Assembly: GCA_943788935.1 (NCBI GenBank)
Contig: CALSSE010000013.1
Coordinates: 143,641-207,640, forward strand
Source of the DNA: an uncultured bacterium
Lineage (GTDB): Bacteria; Myxococcota_A; Bradymonadia; UBA7976; VGTA01
Length of the DNA: 64,000 nt
Direction of reading: 5' to 3'
The position numbers and the translations under genes were made by a program. Shown here piece by piece: positions 28,701 to 38,487 of the stretch. How positions within the stretch are numbered: position 1 is the first letter of the stretch; every line of letters begins with the position of its first letter. The notes beneath the pieces are model-generated. The model had not been told where the DNA came from. It was given only the letters and a program-made list of their open reading frames with translations, and did no database searches.

Positions 28701-29120
28701 ATGTCCAGTCACCCTCCTCCTAATAGACCAGTTAAGTCTAGTCTACTCAAAGCGACTTACTCTCCAGAGATAAGCTCTAGACCTTCCGTAGATCGCCTAG
28801 CTTGGATCGATGTATGTGAGACTAGTGACACCATCATCGATGGCCTATACCCTTATGAGGTTCCCCGAGGAGACGATCTTCCTCCTCACCCTGTACTACT
28901 TCTTCGAGTAAATGGAGAGCTACACGCACTCCACGATCAATGTCCTCACCGACGAGTATCTCTCAGTGAGAACGGCTATCTCGATGGAGATATTATCTAC
29001 TGTGGCAGACACCATTGGGGCTTCAAAGTATCTACCGGTGAGCATACTCTCCCCACCGGTATCAATATAGAAGGCTATGAGCTTCGAGAGCGAGAAGGAA
29101 AGATTCAGATTGGGATGTGA
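28701..29120 (+). CDS. Rieske [2Fe-2S] domain protein
   Basis: A 139-residue protein with Rieske motifs DQCPHR (CxH) near residue 79 and YCGRHHWGF (CxxH) near 98, spaced as in ferredoxin-type Rieske domains of oxygenases and nitrite reductase small subunits. There is no signal peptide. It probably carries electrons to an oxygenase or reductase, but no such partner is adjacent. The first 30 residues are low in complexity. Confidence 0.85.
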   Translation: MSSHPPPNRPVKSSLLKATYSPEISSRPSVDRLAWIDVCETSDTIIDGLYPYEVPRGDDLPPHPVLLLRVNGELHALHDQCPHRRVSLSENGYLDGDIIYCGRHHWGFKVSTGEHTLPTGINIEGYELREREGKIQIGM

Positions 29121-29130
29121 TCAATAAAAC

Positions 29131-29153
29131 GACGAGCCTCAACTCACTCGTCG
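29131..29153 (+). terminator. Possible stem-loop after the Rieske gene
   Basis: GACGAG and CTCGTC can pair across a 10-base loop, 10 bases after the Rieske stop. The following sequence is only moderately T-rich, so this is a weak terminator candidate. Confidence 0.3.
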
Positions 29154-29275
29154 CTCAGGTCGCCTCTCTTTTGTCTACAAATTCAATTCAACTTCGACTA
29201 GGCAGTCTTAGAAAGAAACGCTATTTTGAATGAGTTGTACTTCATCGATTCCCCCTCTTTTCTAAAGGAGCATTT

Positions 29276-30313
29276 ATGCGACAAATTACTCTATGTCTTC
29301 TCTTCCTCTTTGCTGCGTCCAGCCTCTTCTGTTCAGTAGCGGTCGCGAAGGCGCCCGAGATCACTAAGACTGAGAAGGGCATGTTTGCCCCCATCAAAGC
29401 AGCCGAGGCTCCGAGCGGAGTCAAGGCTGTCCAAATCAAGCTCGGACAGCAGCTATTTCATGACAAACGCCTCTCTAAAAACCATGATATCAGCTGTAAT
29501 AGTTGCCACACGGTCACAAATTATGGTGTCGATGGAGAGCCTACCTCTCCTGGACATAAAGGCCATCGAGGCGGTCGTAACTCACCCACGGTGATGAACG
29601 CCTTTGCTCATCTCTCTCAGTTTTGGGACGGTCGCGCCGCAGATGTCGAGGCTCAAGCGAAAGGACCAGTCCTCGCTGCCGGCGAGATGGCCATGCCCTC
29701 AGCGGAGGCGGTCGTCGCCACTCTGAACTCGATCCCTGGTTACGTCACCACCTTTAAGGCCGCTTTCCCGAACGAGAAAGCGCCTGTAAGTTATGACAAC
29801 TTCGCTAAGGCAGTTGGTGCCTTCGAGCGACAGCTCTCTACCCCTAGTCGATTTGATAAATATCTCGAAGGAGATGAGAAGGCGCTCACCGATGCTGAGA
29901 AAGTTGGCTTTAAGACCTTTATCTCCACTGGATGCACGATGTGTCACAACGGCGCGCTCCTCGGCGGTAACCTCTATCAAAAGGTTGGCTTGGTCAAGGC
30001 GTGGCCCAATCAAAAAGATCAAGGTCGCTTTGACCTCACCAAGAACGAGGCCGAGAAGATGATGTTTAAGGTTCCCTCTCTCCGAAATATAGAGAAGACC
30101 GGTCCTTATTTCCATGATGGTCAGACAGCAGACTTGTCTACTGCGGTGAAGATGATGGCTGAGTATCAGCTCGGCAAGCAGCTCTCTGATGCTGACACCG
30201 CCTCCATTATCACCTTCCTCAAGAGCACTACTGCAGAGCCTGCCGCTGAATACCTCAAGACACCTGCCTTACCAAAGAGTGGCCCGAAGACCCCTGCTCC
30301 TGACCCAAGCTGA
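29276..30313 (+). CDS. Di-haem cytochrome c peroxidase family protein
   Basis: A 345-residue periplasmic protein with a signal peptide (residues 1-25, cleaved near VAVAKA). It has two CxxCH haem c motifs: CNSCHTV near residue 79 and CTMCHNG near 221. The PTVMNAFAHLSQFWDGRA stretch and the FKVPSLRNIEKTGPYFHDGQTADL region are typical of bacterial cytochrome c peroxidase/MauG relatives, which reduce hydrogen peroxide with electrons from small cytochromes or modify other proteins. AAAGGAGCATTT precedes the ATG. Confidence 0.92.
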   Translation: MRQITLCLLFLFAASSLFCSVAVAKAPEITKTEKGMFAPIKAAEAPSGVKAVQIKLGQQLFHDKRLSKNHDISCNSCHTVTNYGVDGEPTSPGHKGHRGGRNSPTVMNAFAHLSQFWDGRAADVEAQAKGPVLAAGEMAMPSAEAVVATLNSIPGYVTTFKAAFPNEKAPVSYDNFAKAVGAFERQLSTPSRFDKYLEGDEKALTDAEKVGFKTFISTGCTMCHNGALLGGNLYQKVGLVKAWPNQKDQGRFDLTKNEAEKMMFKVPSLRNIEKTGPYFHDGQTADLSTAVKMMAEYQLGKQLSDADTASIITFLKSTTAEPAAEYLKTPALPKSGPKTPAPDPS

Positions 30314-30358
30314 GCTCCGATCAGCTCTACTCTACTCGAGTAGCCTTACTCGATCAGC

Positions 30359-30733
30359 TCAGCGGAAGAACTGGACCTCACCGATGAGGTTATCGCGCAG
30401 TCGATAGCGCACCAAGAGCTCACCGCTCACCGCTTGTTGACCCTCGTCTGCTTCTCTCCAATATCGCTCGTAATCTACGCAGTGTTCACCGCTGACCACT
30501 CTCTGCGGAACCTCTGCGCCAAATCCTCCGCGGCTAAACAAAGACTCATACCGAGCGCGAAAAGCAGCCGCACCTCGTACACTCTCTCGCCCATCTGCGT
30601 CTAAAACGACAACATCGGGGTGATAGCAAGCGCAGAACGCGTCGAGGTCTGCCGCATTATAAGCCGCGAGCTGTCGTGACGCGAGCTCTTCGATGAGTGG
30701 GTCTCGATGGCCTCTACTGATCATACTGACCAT
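30359..30733 (-). CDS. NTF2/SnoaL-like fold protein
   Basis: A 124-residue protein with the pattern of the NTF2-like superfamily: LAAYNAADLDAFCACYHPDVVVLDADGRESVRGAAAFRARYESLF at the start, then paired beta strands. The family includes steroid isomerases, polyketide cyclases and simple binding proteins; the substrate is not evident. It is convergent with the cytochrome c peroxidase gene and 11 bp after the P460-like gene. Confidence 0.8.
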   Translation of the reverse strand: MVSMISRGHRDPLIEELASRQLAAYNAADLDAFCACYHPDVVVLDADGRESVRGAAAFRARYESLFSRGGFGAEVPQRVVSGEHCVDYERYWREADEGQQAVSGELLVRYRLRDNLIGEVQFFR

Positions 30734-30744
30734 ACGCCTTCCCC

Positions 30745-31233
30745 TTAGGGTGACTCGGGTTGAGTACAGAAGAACTTAGGCCCGCTCGTACACCCTGAGT
30801 GACAGCCAGCGCACCCATCAGTCGCGTCGCAATTGCTACATTCCCCGAATTCATTGATGTATTGCCAACGCCAACCTCCATGAGGAGCATCCTCAGCGAC
30901 CGAAGTCTTCTCCATCAAAGTATAGCCCGTAAGCGTTGAACAGTTCGAGTCACTGTACTGACTCTTTACTGAGACAGTCCCTACTTCAAATTCTACATCC
31001 GTCTCGCCGTTGCTAAGCGCTTCCCATACGGGCTGAGCATCAGGGCTGAGCCAAGTCACTACATAGTCTGCAGCGGGATGAGCGCTCTGCTTACACTCAT
31101 GAACTTGATCATAAGAGCTGCGAAAGTTTTCAGGAGCAACCACACTATCATCCCATTGACCAGTACAATTGACTAGAGCGCAGAGAGATAAAGAGACCAT
31201 TGTATTTTTAAGACACAGTGTAAGTAATCTCAC
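30745..31233 (-). CDS. Cytochrome P460-like lipoprotein
   Basis: A 162-residue protein with a signal peptide and lipobox-like ALVNC near residue 23. The middle region (VEFEVGTVSVKSQYSD, TGYTLMEKTS, GGWRWQYI) resembles the cytochrome P460 fold, and the end carries one CAGCH haem c motif in a Cys-rich tail. P460 proteins bind an unusual cross-linked haem and oxidise hydroxylamine or nitric oxide; whether the cross-link occurs here is unknown. The start is GTG with AAGGAG seven bases upstream. Confidence 0.65.
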   Translation of the reverse strand: MRLLTLCLKNTMVSLSLCALVNCTGQWDDSVVAPENFRSSYDQVHECKQSAHPAADYVVTWLSPDAQPVWEALSNGETDVEFEVGTVSVKSQYSDSNCSTLTGYTLMEKTSVAEDAPHGGWRWQYINEFGECSNCDATDGCAGCHSGCTSGPKFFCTQPESP

Positions 31234-31312
31234 GAATGCTCCTTGAGCAGAGAGGTAAACTCTAAAGAGATGAGTATAGCCTAAATGATCTCTGGATAAT
31301 AGCCTCAGTCAC

Positions 31313-31840
31313 TCAGTGAGGGATACGCATGACCGCTAGGCGTAGGAGCAAACTCTTCTTGGGCTTTTGTGGGTCGACGACCACTGGGATAGTCCCTGTC
31401 GTCTGGGCGAGGCGATCATAAGCACATCGACAGAGCACCATCTCTCCATTCAGAATGAGACTCTCTGTGGCCTGATACTGATACTTTACCAAAAAGCTGC
31501 GATGAGCCTTACCTCTTAGAAACTCATGCCACAGTCTTAAGCTGACGAGTGATGTCACTTCTCCCTCTACCCACTCCCCTCTTCTTACTAGGCGGAGTCT
31601 GACTAAGTTTGCCTGCAAGGTCGCAGCGCCCGACCACACCACCCCCAAAATGATCCCTAAGATTCCGATCTCCCATAAGAGCCCCTCATCGAGTAGAATA
31701 CCGTAGAGGAGAGCGATGACTGAGAATAAAGTGACCTCTCTTCCATAGAGAGCGCTTCGACTACGCCATACTCTGCCCCGAAAAGCCTCAACCCAAGGAT
31801 ACTCTCGCGGAGTAGATCTCCCTAACTTGAGCTCACTCAT
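31313..31840 (-). CDS. Small membrane protein of unknown function
   Basis: A 175-residue protein with two adjacent hydrophobic segments at about residues 36-74 (TLFSVIALLYGILL, IGILGIILGVVWSG) and a soluble C-terminal part with alternating strands, as in DUF3592-type proteins. It is the last gene of the menaquinone operon and its start overlaps tsaB by four bases. The role is unknown. Confidence 0.55.
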   Translation of the reverse strand: MSELKLGRSTPREYPWVEAFRGRVWRSRSALYGREVTLFSVIALLYGILLDEGLLWEIGILGIILGVVWSGAATLQANLVRLRLVRRGEWVEGEVTSLVSLRLWHEFLRGKAHRSFLVKYQYQATESLILNGEMVLCRCAYDRLAQTTGTIPVVVDPQKPKKSLLLRLAVMRIPH

Positions 31841-32541
31841 GAGAATAATCTCGCCTCGCTTGGAAAGCCATCTGGATAGTTAATCTCTGCATCTGACTTA
31901 CGTACATAAATAGGCTCTAGGAGGGCGACGTCATCGGGAGTGACCTCTCCGCTCTCAATCCCTGCTGCGAGTCCTGTCGCTAAAAGTCCCGCTCTAGGTA
32001 AGTGGGTAGCGGTATTAAGCGGGAGGTACACCTCTGGCCAAGCCTCACGGAGAATCGCTTGGTGCTTGATCGCTCCCTCTCCGACTAAGACTCGTGGGAC
32101 ATGATCACTCTCTTTTAGGTGATCAATGAGCGCCTCGGGTGTTAAGCACATCGGTTCGCTGATGAGGTCTCCATAGGCATAGAGTTCTCCTCGGCGGGCA
32201 TCTATTAACGCTAAAGCCTCTCGCTGATCGGCGAGCGCTGCTAAGAGCGCCACTGCGGTAGAGACCCCATAAACTGGCTTCTTGAGGGCATAGGCTAAGC
32301 CTTTGATCGCAGCCATCCCTACTCTCAGCCCGGTGAAGCTCCCAGGACCAATACCAACGACGAGGGCGTCTAGTGAGTCGAGGCTCCAATTGACCTCTTT
32401 TAGCAATTCTCGGAGATCAGCATGTAATCCTGGCGCATGGCCATAAGGTCGACGGACGCTACGCTCCCCCCATAAGGTCTCTCCTTCGACAAGAGCGACA
32501 GACTCAGTGAAAGTAGACGTATCAACGCAGGCGAACTTCAT
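31837..32541 (-). CDS. tsaB: tRNA threonylcarbamoyladenosine biosynthesis protein TsaB
   Basis: A 234-residue ASKHA-fold protein. The N-terminal ACVDTST and the LDALVVGIGPGSFTGLRVGMAAIKGLAY block are diagnostic for TsaB. TsaB partners TsaD and TsaE to place threonylcarbamoyl on A37 of ANN-decoding tRNAs. It overlaps ubiE/menG upstream by four bases, so it rides on the quinone operon transcript. Confidence 0.92.
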   Translation of the reverse strand: MKFACVDTSTFTESVALVEGETLWGERSVRRPYGHAPGLHADLRELLKEVNWSLDSLDALVVGIGPGSFTGLRVGMAAIKGLAYALKKPVYGVSTAVALLAALADQREALALIDARRGELYAYGDLISEPMCLTPEALIDHLKESDHVPRVLVGEGAIKHQAILREAWPEVYLPLNTATHLPRAGLLATGLAAGIESGEVTPDDVALLEPIYVRKSDAEINYPDGFPSEARLFS

Positions 32542-33347
32542 ACGCTCGCCTTATTCTCTGATTTCTCGCGCTCTTCTGCATTCTCGCGCCCTACAGAACT
32601 TGAGGCTAAACCCGTGTAGAGGTGAGCGACTCCAAAGGGCATACGCTCCACCTTTACCTCGGTGATTCCCGCCTCTTCCATCAGAGCCACAAAGTCCTGT
32701 GGAGGGGGGAAAGCCTGTACTGACTTCTGTAAGTAGCGATATTCGCTATTACCCGAGAGGATCGCTCCCATCCAGGGGACGATGTGATGAACGTGTAGTC
32801 TGACAAAAGGGCTAAAGAGCCCATCTCGAGGCTCCGAGAGCTCTAAGACGGACACCGGGCCACCAGCAGCGGTCACCCGATTCATCTCTCTCATCCCTCG
32901 CAGCCGATCGGGAAAGTTACGTACTCCAAAAGCCACGCAGCTCCCTGAGAAAGAATTAGAATCATACGGCATATCTAGGGCGGTACCTACATCAAGCCTT
33001 ACCCGTTGGTCGAGTGTTCGCCTATTTACCTTGCCCTTACCGACATTGAGCATATTGACGCTAGGATCTAAGCCGATCACGCTCACTTCAGGATAAGATT
33101 TTGCGAGCGCAAGCGCTACATCAGCGGTCCCCGTAGCCACATCGAGCAGCTCTCCATGGCCGGGTAAAGAAGCGACGAGCTTTCGACGCCAACTCTGATC
33201 TAGACCGAGACTGATGAGGCGATTAAGTAAGTCGTAGCGTTTAGCGATGTGGTCAAACATGAGCCCTGACCCATCGGCTCCTTCTACTTTAACGCCTGGG
33301 GTATTGGAAATCATAGAGTTAGGGGTTCTCTCGTTTATCTCACTCAT
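32538..33347 (-). CDS. menG: Demethylmenaquinone methyltransferase UbiE/MenG
   Basis: A 269-residue SAM methyltransferase of the UbiE/MenG family, which performs the last C-methylation of menaquinone. Motifs: MFDHIAKRYDLLNRLISLGLDQSWRR near residue 30, the SAM loop LDVATGTADVALALA near 67, GLDPSVNML, VAFGVRNFPD near 140 and ELSEPRDG. Its placement after menFD, menA, menCE and the prenyl synthase supports a menaquinone role. The start overlaps the DAHP synthase stop by four bases. Confidence 0.93.
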   Translation of the reverse strand: MSEINERTPNSMISNTPGVKVEGADGSGLMFDHIAKRYDLLNRLISLGLDQSWRRKLVASLPGHGELLDVATGTADVALALAKSYPEVSVIGLDPSVNMLNVGKGKVNRRTLDQRVRLDVGTALDMPYDSNSFSGSCVAFGVRNFPDRLRGMREMNRVTAAGGPVSVLELSEPRDGLFSPFVRLHVHHIVPWMGAILSGNSEYRYLQKSVQAFPPPQDFVALMEEAGITEVKVERMPFGVAHLYTGLASSSVGRENAEEREKSENKASV

Positions 33348-34453
33348 GAGAGGCTCCTCTGTACCGAGAGAGGCTCGGCGGTATTCGGGTTAAAGGGGAG
33401 AGCGGTCTCTGTCCCTTGATAGGGCGCTCGGGCTGGGTGCACCCCTAGTGAGGCACTCAGCTCTTTGAGCTCTTCTGAGCTGAGCGCTTGAGCGGCGTCG
33501 CTCTTGGCGAGTCCTGGGTCGGGGTGAGTCTCGATCATGAGTCCATCTACTCCCATGGCGATCGCAGCTCGTGAGAGTGGGGCGATCAGATCACGTCGAC
33601 CGGCAGCATGTGAAGGGTCAACAACCACAGGGAGACCATATTGATACTTCATGAGAGCAGCAGCCCCGAGATCGAGTAGGTTTCGAGTGCTCGGGTCATA
33701 GTGCCTTAACCCACGCTCGCAGAAGACCACCGCCTCCGCGCCATGCTTCATAAGATATTCACCAGCGAGGAGCCATTCGTCTATAGTAGCGCAGAGACCT
33801 CGCTTAAGAAGCACCGGCTTTCCACTTTGTCCAACACGCTTTAAGAGCGCGAAGTTCTGCATATTTCGCGTCCCTATTTGAATCAAGTCTGCTTGAGCCG
33901 ACACGACATCGACCTCTTCTTCAGAGAGGGCCTCGGTGACCAAAGAGAGACCATAACGGTCAGCGGCTCTCCTCGCCCAAGTGAGAGCCTTCGCGCCCTC
34001 TCCTTGAAATGAGTAAGGAGAAGTACGCGGCTTGTAAGCTCCACCTCGTAACCAGAGGCCTCCTGCTTCAGCGACGACTCGCGCCACCTCGAGTACGATC
34101 TCGGCTGACTCAAAGCTACAGGGTCCAGCGATCAATAGCGGAGAACGTCCATCGTGACCCTCAGCGCTCCATGGGCTCACTTCTCCAAAAGTGAAGCCAG
34201 CGACCTTAAGCGGTCGATGAGCCAAAGTGTCAACGAGTGGGTGAGCGCTCGCTCCTCCGAGGACTCGTCGCACTCCGCTAATGGCTTCTAAGGTCGCTTG
34301 GTCGACGACCGCGCTGGCAGGATCAACTTTGAGCGCTCGAACCTGCCCTTCTTGATCACGCATGGGGCTCACCCACAGGCCGAGTCTAGCGAGTTCAGAG
34401 ACAACAGCGTTAGGGTTCGCGTCAACGGTTAATTCGATCATTTTTATTTTCAT
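33344..34453 (-). CDS. aroF: DAHP synthase (type I beta) with N-terminal ferredoxin-like domain
   Basis: A 369-residue 3-deoxy-7-phosphoheptulonate synthase, the first enzyme of the shikimate pathway. Residues 1-80 form the ferredoxin-like regulatory domain known from Thermotoga-type enzymes. The catalytic barrel follows: IAGPCSFES near 108, GGAYKPRTSPYSFQG near 135, IGTRNMQNF near 191, KRGLCAT near 215 and VDPSHAAGRRD near 279. Within a menaquinone operon it would feed chorismate directly to the pathway. The gene symbol is used in the broad sense; the feedback inhibitor is unknown. Confidence 0.92.
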   Translation of the reverse strand: MKIKMIELTVDANPNAVVSELARLGLWVSPMRDQEGQVRALKVDPASAVVDQATLEAISGVRRVLGGASAHPLVDTLAHRPLKVAGFTFGEVSPWSAEGHDGRSPLLIAGPCSFESAEIVLEVARVVAEAGGLWLRGGAYKPRTSPYSFQGEGAKALTWARRAADRYGLSLVTEALSEEEVDVVSAQADLIQIGTRNMQNFALLKRVGQSGKPVLLKRGLCATIDEWLLAGEYLMKHGAEAVVFCERGLRHYDPSTRNLLDLGAAALMKYQYGLPVVVDPSHAAGRRDLIAPLSRAAIAMGVDGLMIETHPDPGLAKSDAAQALSSEELKELSASLGVHPARAPYQGTETALPFNPNTAEPLSVQRSLS

Positions 34454-34474
34454 TATCTTAATCTCCCTTATTCG

Positions 34475-35707
34475 CTACGCTCGACGAGCGATGATCGTCT
34501 CTAAAACAGTATTTAAGGCTCGCCGTGATGGCCCGCTGGGTAGTAAAGAGAGCCTCTCTCTAGCGCTCTCTATCCTCTCCTCTGCAGCGTGTCTCGTTGA
34601 CACGAGAGCACCCGTCTCTTTAATAATGTGCACAATATTAGAGAGCGTCTGCTCGGTATGCGAACTCATGGAGATCACTTCACGATCTCGAAGGTCACTG
34701 CGAGAGTAGGGCTCTGCTTGATGATCTTTCGACCATGACTCAATAAAGGACTCTACGAGCTCAATCAAGTCGGGTCTGACTTCAGCAGCGAGGATAAGCG
34801 GCCAAGTGAGCTTCCCCTCTCGTAGGTCGATCAGAGGGATCTTGCCCAATGTCGCCGCATCCCCTTCAATATCTAAGAGATCATCGATCAACTGGAAGGC
34901 GACCCCCATATCGAGACCGATTTCCCCTAGAGCGTTGACCTCATCAACCGACAAGCCCCCGAGGGTCCCTCCTGCTCTTAGCGCCCACTTGAAGAGAGCG
35001 GCCGTCTTGCCTTCCACGACCTGCATATAAGCGCTACGATTTGGTTGGAAAGAGCCTCGGCGTTCAAGCTGTAACGCTTCTCCATCAACCATTTGGTCGA
35101 TCACTTCTAAGAGTTCATCTAAGAGCAGAGGTTCGCCGAGTGCTCGCACACGTTTCAGAGCGTCTAAAAGGAGATGGTCTCCCCCAAGAACGCTAGCGGC
35201 GTTACTATAAATGACCCTCGAGGTCGGCGCACCACGACGCTCATCTCCAAGATCAATCACATCATCATGAAGGAGGGTCGCGCCATGTACTAGCTCACAA
35301 GCGAGCGCAGCCTCAAGGCTCCTCTCATCGACCTCTCCTCCCCCCATCCGCGTAGCGAGCAGAACGCACAGAGGCCGTACTCGTTTACCTGGATGAGAGA
35401 GGAGCATCTTAGCCGAAGCCCACGCTAAGCTATCGTCGCGTCGGTCTTGAGTCACCGCTTGCAGTGATCTCTCAAGAGCTTTTAAGTCGCTAGACATCCT
35501 CAAACGCATCTCGACTAACCGTTGAGCGAGCGTGGGTAAGCCTTGCCCATCTGAGGCTCGGGCGAGGGTATCGAGTACTCGGTCCCCGGTGGGTTGAGAG
35601 ACTGTGAGCTTTGGGAGACAAGAGCTCTCACTCTCGACGTCTCTCTCGCCACCACCTCTTCTTATTTGCCGGGTCATCACCTGAGTCCCTTGATGCATAT
35701 TACTCAT
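34475..35707 (-). CDS. Polyprenyl diphosphate synthase
   Basis: A 410-residue trans-prenyltransferase. The first Asp-rich motif LLHDDVID is near residue 140 and the second, QLIDDLLD, near 262; both bind magnesium and the prenyl diphosphate. It has an N-terminal extension of about 80 residues and an extra C-terminal tail compared with typical heptaprenyl or octaprenyl synthases. It likely makes the menaquinone side chain used by MenA upstream in the operon; chain length cannot be read from the sequence. Its start overlaps the menC-menE stop by four bases. Confidence 0.88.
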   Translation of the reverse strand: MSNMHQGTQVMTRQIRRGGGERDVESESSCLPKLTVSQPTGDRVLDTLARASDGQGLPTLAQRLVEMRLRMSSDLKALERSLQAVTQDRRDDSLAWASAKMLLSHPGKRVRPLCVLLATRMGGGEVDERSLEAALACELVHGATLLHDDVIDLGDERRGAPTSRVIYSNAASVLGGDHLLLDALKRVRALGEPLLLDELLEVIDQMVDGEALQLERRGSFQPNRSAYMQVVEGKTAALFKWALRAGGTLGGLSVDEVNALGEIGLDMGVAFQLIDDLLDIEGDAATLGKIPLIDLREGKLTWPLILAAEVRPDLIELVESFIESWSKDHQAEPYSRSDLRDREVISMSSHTEQTLSNIVHIIKETGALVSTRHAAEERIESARERLSLLPSGPSRRALNTVLETIIARRA

Positions 35708-38484
35708 TGGGTAACACCTTCCGTTGTTGAGCGATTTCGATATGGATAGATCTGTTTTAGGGCGCCTCGCCTCAGCTTACCGAGCTCGCTCCTCGGCAGC
35801 TCGCTGATGATCAGAAACTGATCTGGCACCTTATAGGCGCTGAGGCGCTCTCGACACCACGCTTTGAGAGCCGATGGACTCAGCTCACCCACCTCTCGCT
35901 CTCTCGAGAGACCTTTAGCGGACTCCTTATGACTTATCACCTCTATAAAGGCTACTGGCCGCTCACCATAGCGTTCATGGGGAACACCGATCACCGCGAC
36001 CCCTTTAATGAGTGGGTGAGAGAGTAAAGTCTCTTCAAGCTCGATGGGGCTAATATTAAGTCCACCAGAGATAATTTGGTCGTCCGAACGACCATAGACA
36101 ATGATCCCCTCATCACTCACCTGCCCGTTATCACCTGTCTGGAGGTAGCCCTCAGCGAGGAGAGGCCCCCTCACGTGTAAACGAGAAGTATCGTCCTGCG
36201 AAATATCTGCGAAAGGGAGCGGCGGTAAAGGCGTTAAGGGCGGAGCTGCGACGAGCTGAGTACAGAGCTGAGAAGCGCTCTCACTCATCCCCCAAGTCAG
36301 CCTCAATGGGAGGCTGAGCTCTTGAGCCCTCTCCCACAAAGCGAGAGAGGTAGGTCCCCCTCCGATGAGGATTGATCTCAGTGAACTTGCAGCGACGCGC
36401 TCGGCGAGACTTGGGTGACGCTCTAACACATCACACACATCGGAGAGCAGTGTTGGTGTCAGAGAGGAGAGGGTCGAGAGCGGCAGAGCTTCCGCGATCG
36501 CAGAAGACTCAGCAGAGACCACATGTAGGGTGATTTGATTGAGAGCACAACGCAGTATGGTCGAGAGTCCCCCTACATGATAAGGAGGTAAGCAAGCGAG
36601 CCATTGATCGTTATGTTGATGCCCAAGTCTGATCGCTGACCCAAAGGCGCTGATACATAATTGACGAGTGCAGAGAGGGATCGCTTGAGGAGCGCCAGTA
36701 GTCCCTGATGTACAGATCACAAAGAGTGGGGACTCCCAAGACCACCCTTGGAGAGGGAGCCGTTCTGAGCTGTCTCTTCTTAATACTTCGGCGTCCACTC
36801 GGATATTTACCGAGTGGTGAGCTATCTCGCGATCTCCTAGATCGACCGGGAAAAGAGTCATCGATGAGGAAGAGACTACCTCATGAGAGAGAACCAAGAG
36901 ATATTGAGCGCTAGTGAGCGTTAGAGACCGCGAGCGTTCATCTTTTGTCTGTTGAGGTTTTATGGGAGCGACGACCGCCCCTAAACCAGTGAGAGCGTAA
37001 CACGCGCTCACCCATGCTAATGACAGCGGACCCTGTAAAGCCACCGTGACTCCATCGAATGTCACCTGCTCATCAGTCTCTGGGTTTAGCTTCCTCATCC
37101 CCTGTCGCAGATGGTAAGCGAGACACTCAGTGATCACTCTGAGCTCTGAGAATGAAGTCGACCTCCCTTCATGGGTCACCGCGTGATGGTGAGGTCTAGC
37201 CCACGCCGCCATAACCAACGGGTGAGGGATTCTCTCGTGATCAGCAGGCGATCGCCAAAGGAGATCGGAGGCTTCATATTCCCGACCGGTCGTCGAATGA
37301 TCATAAAGTTGATTCATCTCGAACTCTAGCCCAAGGCCGGAGGCGGTCGAGAGTCTCAGCTCTCCTCCAAATTCGGGGAGCGCTCCACTGAGATCTCCCT
37401 CTAGCGCTCCGCCGAGTCCGCTAGCGAGCTCAGGTAGCTCTGCTTTCAGCGCTGCTGCGAGGTGAGCGATCGCCGATCTCTCTATACAACTTCCCAAGGT
37501 GTGGGTGATACACACTCTCTTGCCAGCGAGAGCTGCTCTCAATACTATTGACGCGGTCTTTAAGAGACCTCCAATCATCATCGGTTTAAGGGTGAGTACC
37601 GAGATCAATCGGTCGCTGAGGGCCTCTTCAAGCGCTCGCTCAGCGCCTCTCTCCATCATATCTTCCATAGAGGAGAGCGACTCATCTACCCCTAGAGGGG
37701 CGTGACGAGTCGATGACAGTCGATCGCGAAGCGCGTGATACTCAACGTGTTCCCGACAAGGCTCTTCCACCCAAGAGATCGCGAACCCCTGAGCAGCGAT
37801 ACAAAAACCATAGGCTAGCTCAGCGCTCCATGATCGGTTCGCGTCTACTCTAATCTCGATCTCTGGTAATATCGCTCTGATGCGAGCGATCTCCATTAAC
37901 TCCTCGACCCAATGGTCTTTGATTCCCACCTTAATCTTCAGCGCTCGATATCCTCGACGCGCCGCTTCTATCGCTTCGCTCTGATTCGTGACTAAGCGAT
38001 GCGTCCTTATGCTGAGCGTAGAGCGTGGGTTAAGGAGTGAGCTTAGAGGGAGACGTAGACGTTTAGCGAGAGCGTCGAGAAGAGCCATCTCTACACCACA
38101 ACGCAACTCAGGAATCTCTAAGCCTTCAAGAGCCGGCGAGAGGTGGTCGCTGAGTAGGGTAAGTCGCTCGTCGAGAGAATGGCTCCCGCTGAGCTCTTCA
38201 CGTATCCTCTCCTCTCGTTCATTAGAGAGCAAGAGCTCACTCGCTCGACGCTCAAGAACCTCGATTAATCTTGGGTTATGGAGGAGAGCATTCACCGCTG
38301 ATTTAACTTGAGCGGGGCCGCTACCAAAGCCGATCCAAGGAGCGATCTCTCCCACGCCGATGACTCGTTCTCCTAGACTTAGAAACACCCGCCATCCTCG
38401 ACGAGTAGAGAGCTTTACTTGAGCGGTACTCAGCGCCTGTGGGAAAGACAGCTCATAGCTTTGAATGTGAAGATGTACAGTCAT
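35704..38484 (-). CDS. menC-menE: Fused MenC-MenE: o-succinylbenzoate synthase / o-succinylbenzoyl-CoA ligase
   Basis: A 926-residue bifunctional protein. Residues 1 to about 385 are an enolase-superfamily MenC with the catalytic pair RALKIKVG (KxK), metal ligands [14 protein letters not shown] and GVDESL, and the late TLKPMMIGG Lys. From about residue 400 on is MenE, an adenylate-forming ligase: [14 protein letters not shown] near 600, [35 protein letters not shown], and catalytic Lys in SELGKLRRG near 910. The two catalyse consecutive steps from SHCHC to OSB-CoA. The catalytic residues of both halves are present. It starts 3 bp after menA. Confidence 0.92.
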   Translation of the reverse strand: MTVHLHIQSYELSFPQALSTAQVKLSTRRGWRVFLSLGERVIGVGEIAPWIGFGSGPAQVKSAVNALLHNPRLIEVLERRASELLLSNEREERIREELSGSHSLDERLTLLSDHLSPALEGLEIPELRCGVEMALLDALAKRLRLPLSSLLNPRSTLSIRTHRLVTNQSEAIEAARRGYRALKIKVGIKDHWVEELMEIARIRAILPEIEIRVDANRSWSAELAYGFCIAAQGFAISWVEEPCREHVEYHALRDRLSSTRHAPLGVDESLSSMEDMMERGAERALEEALSDRLISVLTLKPMMIGGLLKTASIVLRAALAGKRVCITHTLGSCIERSAIAHLAAALKAELPELASGLGGALEGDLSGALPEFGGELRLSTASGLGLEFEMNQLYDHSTTGREYEASDLLWRSPADHERIPHPLVMAAWARPHHHAVTHEGRSTSFSELRVITECLAYHLRQGMRKLNPETDEQVTFDGVTVALQGPLSLAWVSACYALTGLGAVVAPIKPQQTKDERSRSLTLTSAQYLLVLSHEVVSSSSMTLFPVDLGDREIAHHSVNIRVDAEVLRRDSSERLPLQGWSWESPLFVICTSGTTGAPQAIPLCTRQLCISAFGSAIRLGHQHNDQWLACLPPYHVGGLSTILRCALNQITLHVVSAESSAIAEALPLSTLSSLTPTLLSDVCDVLERHPSLAERVAASSLRSILIGGGPTSLALWERAQELSLPLRLTWGMSESASQLCTQLVAAPPLTPLPPLPFADISQDDTSRLHVRGPLLAEGYLQTGDNGQVSDEGIIVYGRSDDQIISGGLNISPIELEETLLSHPLIKGVAVIGVPHERYGERPVAFIEVISHKESAKGLSREREVGELSPSALKAWCRERLSAYKVPDQFLIISELPRSELGKLRRGALKQIYPYRNRSTTEGVTQ

Positions 38485-38487
38485 CGC

